Shown piece by piece: positions 62,790 through 64,000 of a stretch of DNA of 64,000 nt. The notes under the pieces are model-generated. The model worked only from the letters and a program-made list of their open reading frames with translations, was not told where the DNA came from and made no database searches. Position 1 is the stretch's first letter. The number at the start of each line of letters is the position of its first letter. The translations under genes and the position numbers were made by a program. Source of the DNA: Sphagnum magellanicum (taxonomy: Eukaryota; Streptophyta; Sphagnopsida; Sphagnales; Sphagnaceae); contig CM038913.1 in NCBI GenBank assembly GCA_021904315.1, forward strand, positions 6,943,958 through 7,007,957. The letters are read 5' to 3'.

Positions 62790-64000
62790 AGTGTCTACTC
62801 ATTTGCATGGCTCCTTTTACTGTAATTTTACCCTATAGAAGTCTAAACATCTATGAGCCTATTAAAGAACTTGTGCAACATCCTATAACAAAAAAACCTC
62901 GACCTCCTATTCTTCATTCATTATCATTCCAAGTATTGGTTGCGGATCAAGAATGTGTGATTCCATTTTATATGCAACAACAATTAGTGGTAGTTGGGAT
63001 GGAAGGAGTATTGATTTTGCCATTTGTCCCTATTGTAGCTCTTTTGTATACTATTTTAGTTCTTGTAAAATTTGCAACAAATAGGTGAACTATGTGGATT
63101 GAGATAATATCTTTTAACCTTCCAAATCCTCTTCATGTTGAACTACTTTTATGTTAGGAAAAACACCACCATCTTTGAATTATGTTGGCATGTGTACATT
63201 AGAAAGTACTAGCACCTCCTATTCTACCTACTCACCATGGTGTGAATCTATTCTATTACCAAATTAGGACCTACTTGATTGTAAATACTACATGGTGCTC
63301 AATACTAGTGGAATGTATTGGAAATTGGGAAAGGCAATCTTGTATCTTGCAACTAGTGGTGGTACAAATGTTCATTAGTTCATACCTATTGTAGCACTTG
63401 CTATAAATCCTACTTAAACATATCCTATATCTCATCCCACCAATTTGCTAATTCACTTGCTTAAAGACCCAATGTTTCACAATGCAAGTTAAGCAAAACA
63501 TTTTCTACCTTGAGGTTTTCATATTTTCGCAACCTATAGTATGTAGAATATGGTTATTGACTATTTAGCTTGGTGATAATACTTGTCAATTTGGTGATTT
63601 CCTTTTGCGGCTCTTGTACTTCCTATTTAGTCTCAAATTCATACCATTCCTTTGCATATTTAAAAGCACACTTACTAGTTGTTTTGGCTTCTACAATTTG
63701 CGATTCGTCTACATGTGCCTATAAGTTGTGTATGTTATGGTCCACAACCTTGCTACTACATTGCCAACCTTCTTATTGAGCACCCAAGTCATCCCATTAT
63801 TGCTTCATCTCCCTATACTCCTTGTTCTCGTTTTCATATTCCTATTGTAAATGAAGATTCTCCTACTTAACTTGTTCAAGTTCTTGCATGTGTTTTCACT
63901 ATTGGTTTGCTTCTATTTGAATAATAACATGTCTTAATTCATATAAACCATTTGTTTATATCCATGCCTTCTACCTCTTGCTTTGGTTTTTAGATAGTTT
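62790..64000 (-). pseudogene. Polar, coiled-coil-like coding relic (right arm copy)
   Basis: Inverse of 11,776-13,000 and broken in much the same way. The 93-codon frame on the + strand (62,807-63,088) mirrors a frame at 12,696-12,977 and is probably an antisense shadow of this relic, since the - strand composition (Gln/Lys/Glu-rich) is the more protein-like. Family unknown; treated as a fossil. Confidence 0.35.

Larger units (their letters stand above)
57556..62790. other. Right-arm sequence without recognisable gene
   Basis: Pairs with 13,000-16,130 of the left arm, with CACTA copy 3 inserted. Short frames (57,709-57,951; 57,774-58,028; 61,289-61,480) mirror those of the left arm and show no sign of selection that I can judge by eye. 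Confidence 0.45.
46400..64000. repeat. Right arm of giant inverted duplication
   Basis: Reverse complement of 11,776-25,718 and still homologous at the last base of the window, so it continues beyond. It is about 3.6 kb longer than the left arm because of three one-arm segments: the solo LTR (51,607-52,471), a 653-bp segment (56,903-57,555) and CACTA copy 3 (58,512-60,566). Pairing sums (left plus right coordinate) fall from about 75,780 to 73,740, 73,080 and 72,120 across these. Confidence 0.93.

Noticed and set aside
62807-63088. 93-codon frame conserved in both arms as a membrane protein gene
   Set aside because: It is open in both arms because the arms are copies. The opposite strand reads as the more protein-like polar relic, so this is probably an antisense shadow.
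11776-64000. Inverted repeat as an assembly artefact
   Set aside because: The two arms carry independent substitutions, indels and insertions with clean target sites, which a duplicated contig would not show.

Overview
The window looks like nuclear DNA of a land plant with a large, repeat-choked genome, most likely a gymnosperm. This rests on one intact three-exon plant A-type cytochrome P450, plant-style CACTA, Mutator-like, Ty3/gypsy and solo-LTR remains, strongly AT-rich intergenic sequence, and many old coding relics worn down by stops. The species cannot be named from the sequence. Only one gene (the P450, 39,540-41,645, + strand) looks functional. LAYOUT. 1-7,100: relic of a Mutator-like transposase gene (catalytic region plus SWIM zinc finger), split by a 2.4 kb CACTA element at 2,868-5,285. 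7,316-7,408: a hairpin. 7,590-9,240: broken Ty3/gypsy pol relic. 9,250-11,775: unidentified decayed sequence. 11,776-25,718: left arm of a very large inverted duplication. 25,719-46,399: spacer, holding low-complexity repeats, a second transposase-like relic split by a second CACTA element (27,235-29,755), about 5.6 kb of featureless sequence, a seven-copy tandem array (36,416-37,215) and the P450. 46,400-64,000: right arm, the reverse complement of the left, running off the window edge. INVERTED DUPLICATION. Matching points in the two arms have nearly constant coordinate sums: about 75,780 at the outside and about 72,120 at the inside. The sum steps at three places, each an insertion or deletion seen in one arm only: a CACTA element (58,512-60,566), a 653-bp segment (56,903-57,555) and a solo LTR (51,607-52,471). 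For the CACTA element and the LTR, the other arm preserves the empty target site. The arms differ by many substitutions, so this is not an assembly echo. HOW THE PARTS RELATE. The arms carry (a) a decayed three-exon gene encoding a C2H2-type zinc finger followed by a conserved unrecognised domain, (b) a 60-bp intronic minisatellite whose units carry variable but self-complementary stems, and (c) an inner unit of about 8 kb (complete on the right, 45,120-53,090) whose ends are inverted arrays built around the motif GCAATACCCTCAT. The same motif recurs in an intron of the zinc-finger gene. I infer that the arms are two oppositely oriented copies of one large, undescribed DNA element with subterminal protein-binding arrays. 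That is a hypothesis, not a demonstrated mechanism.
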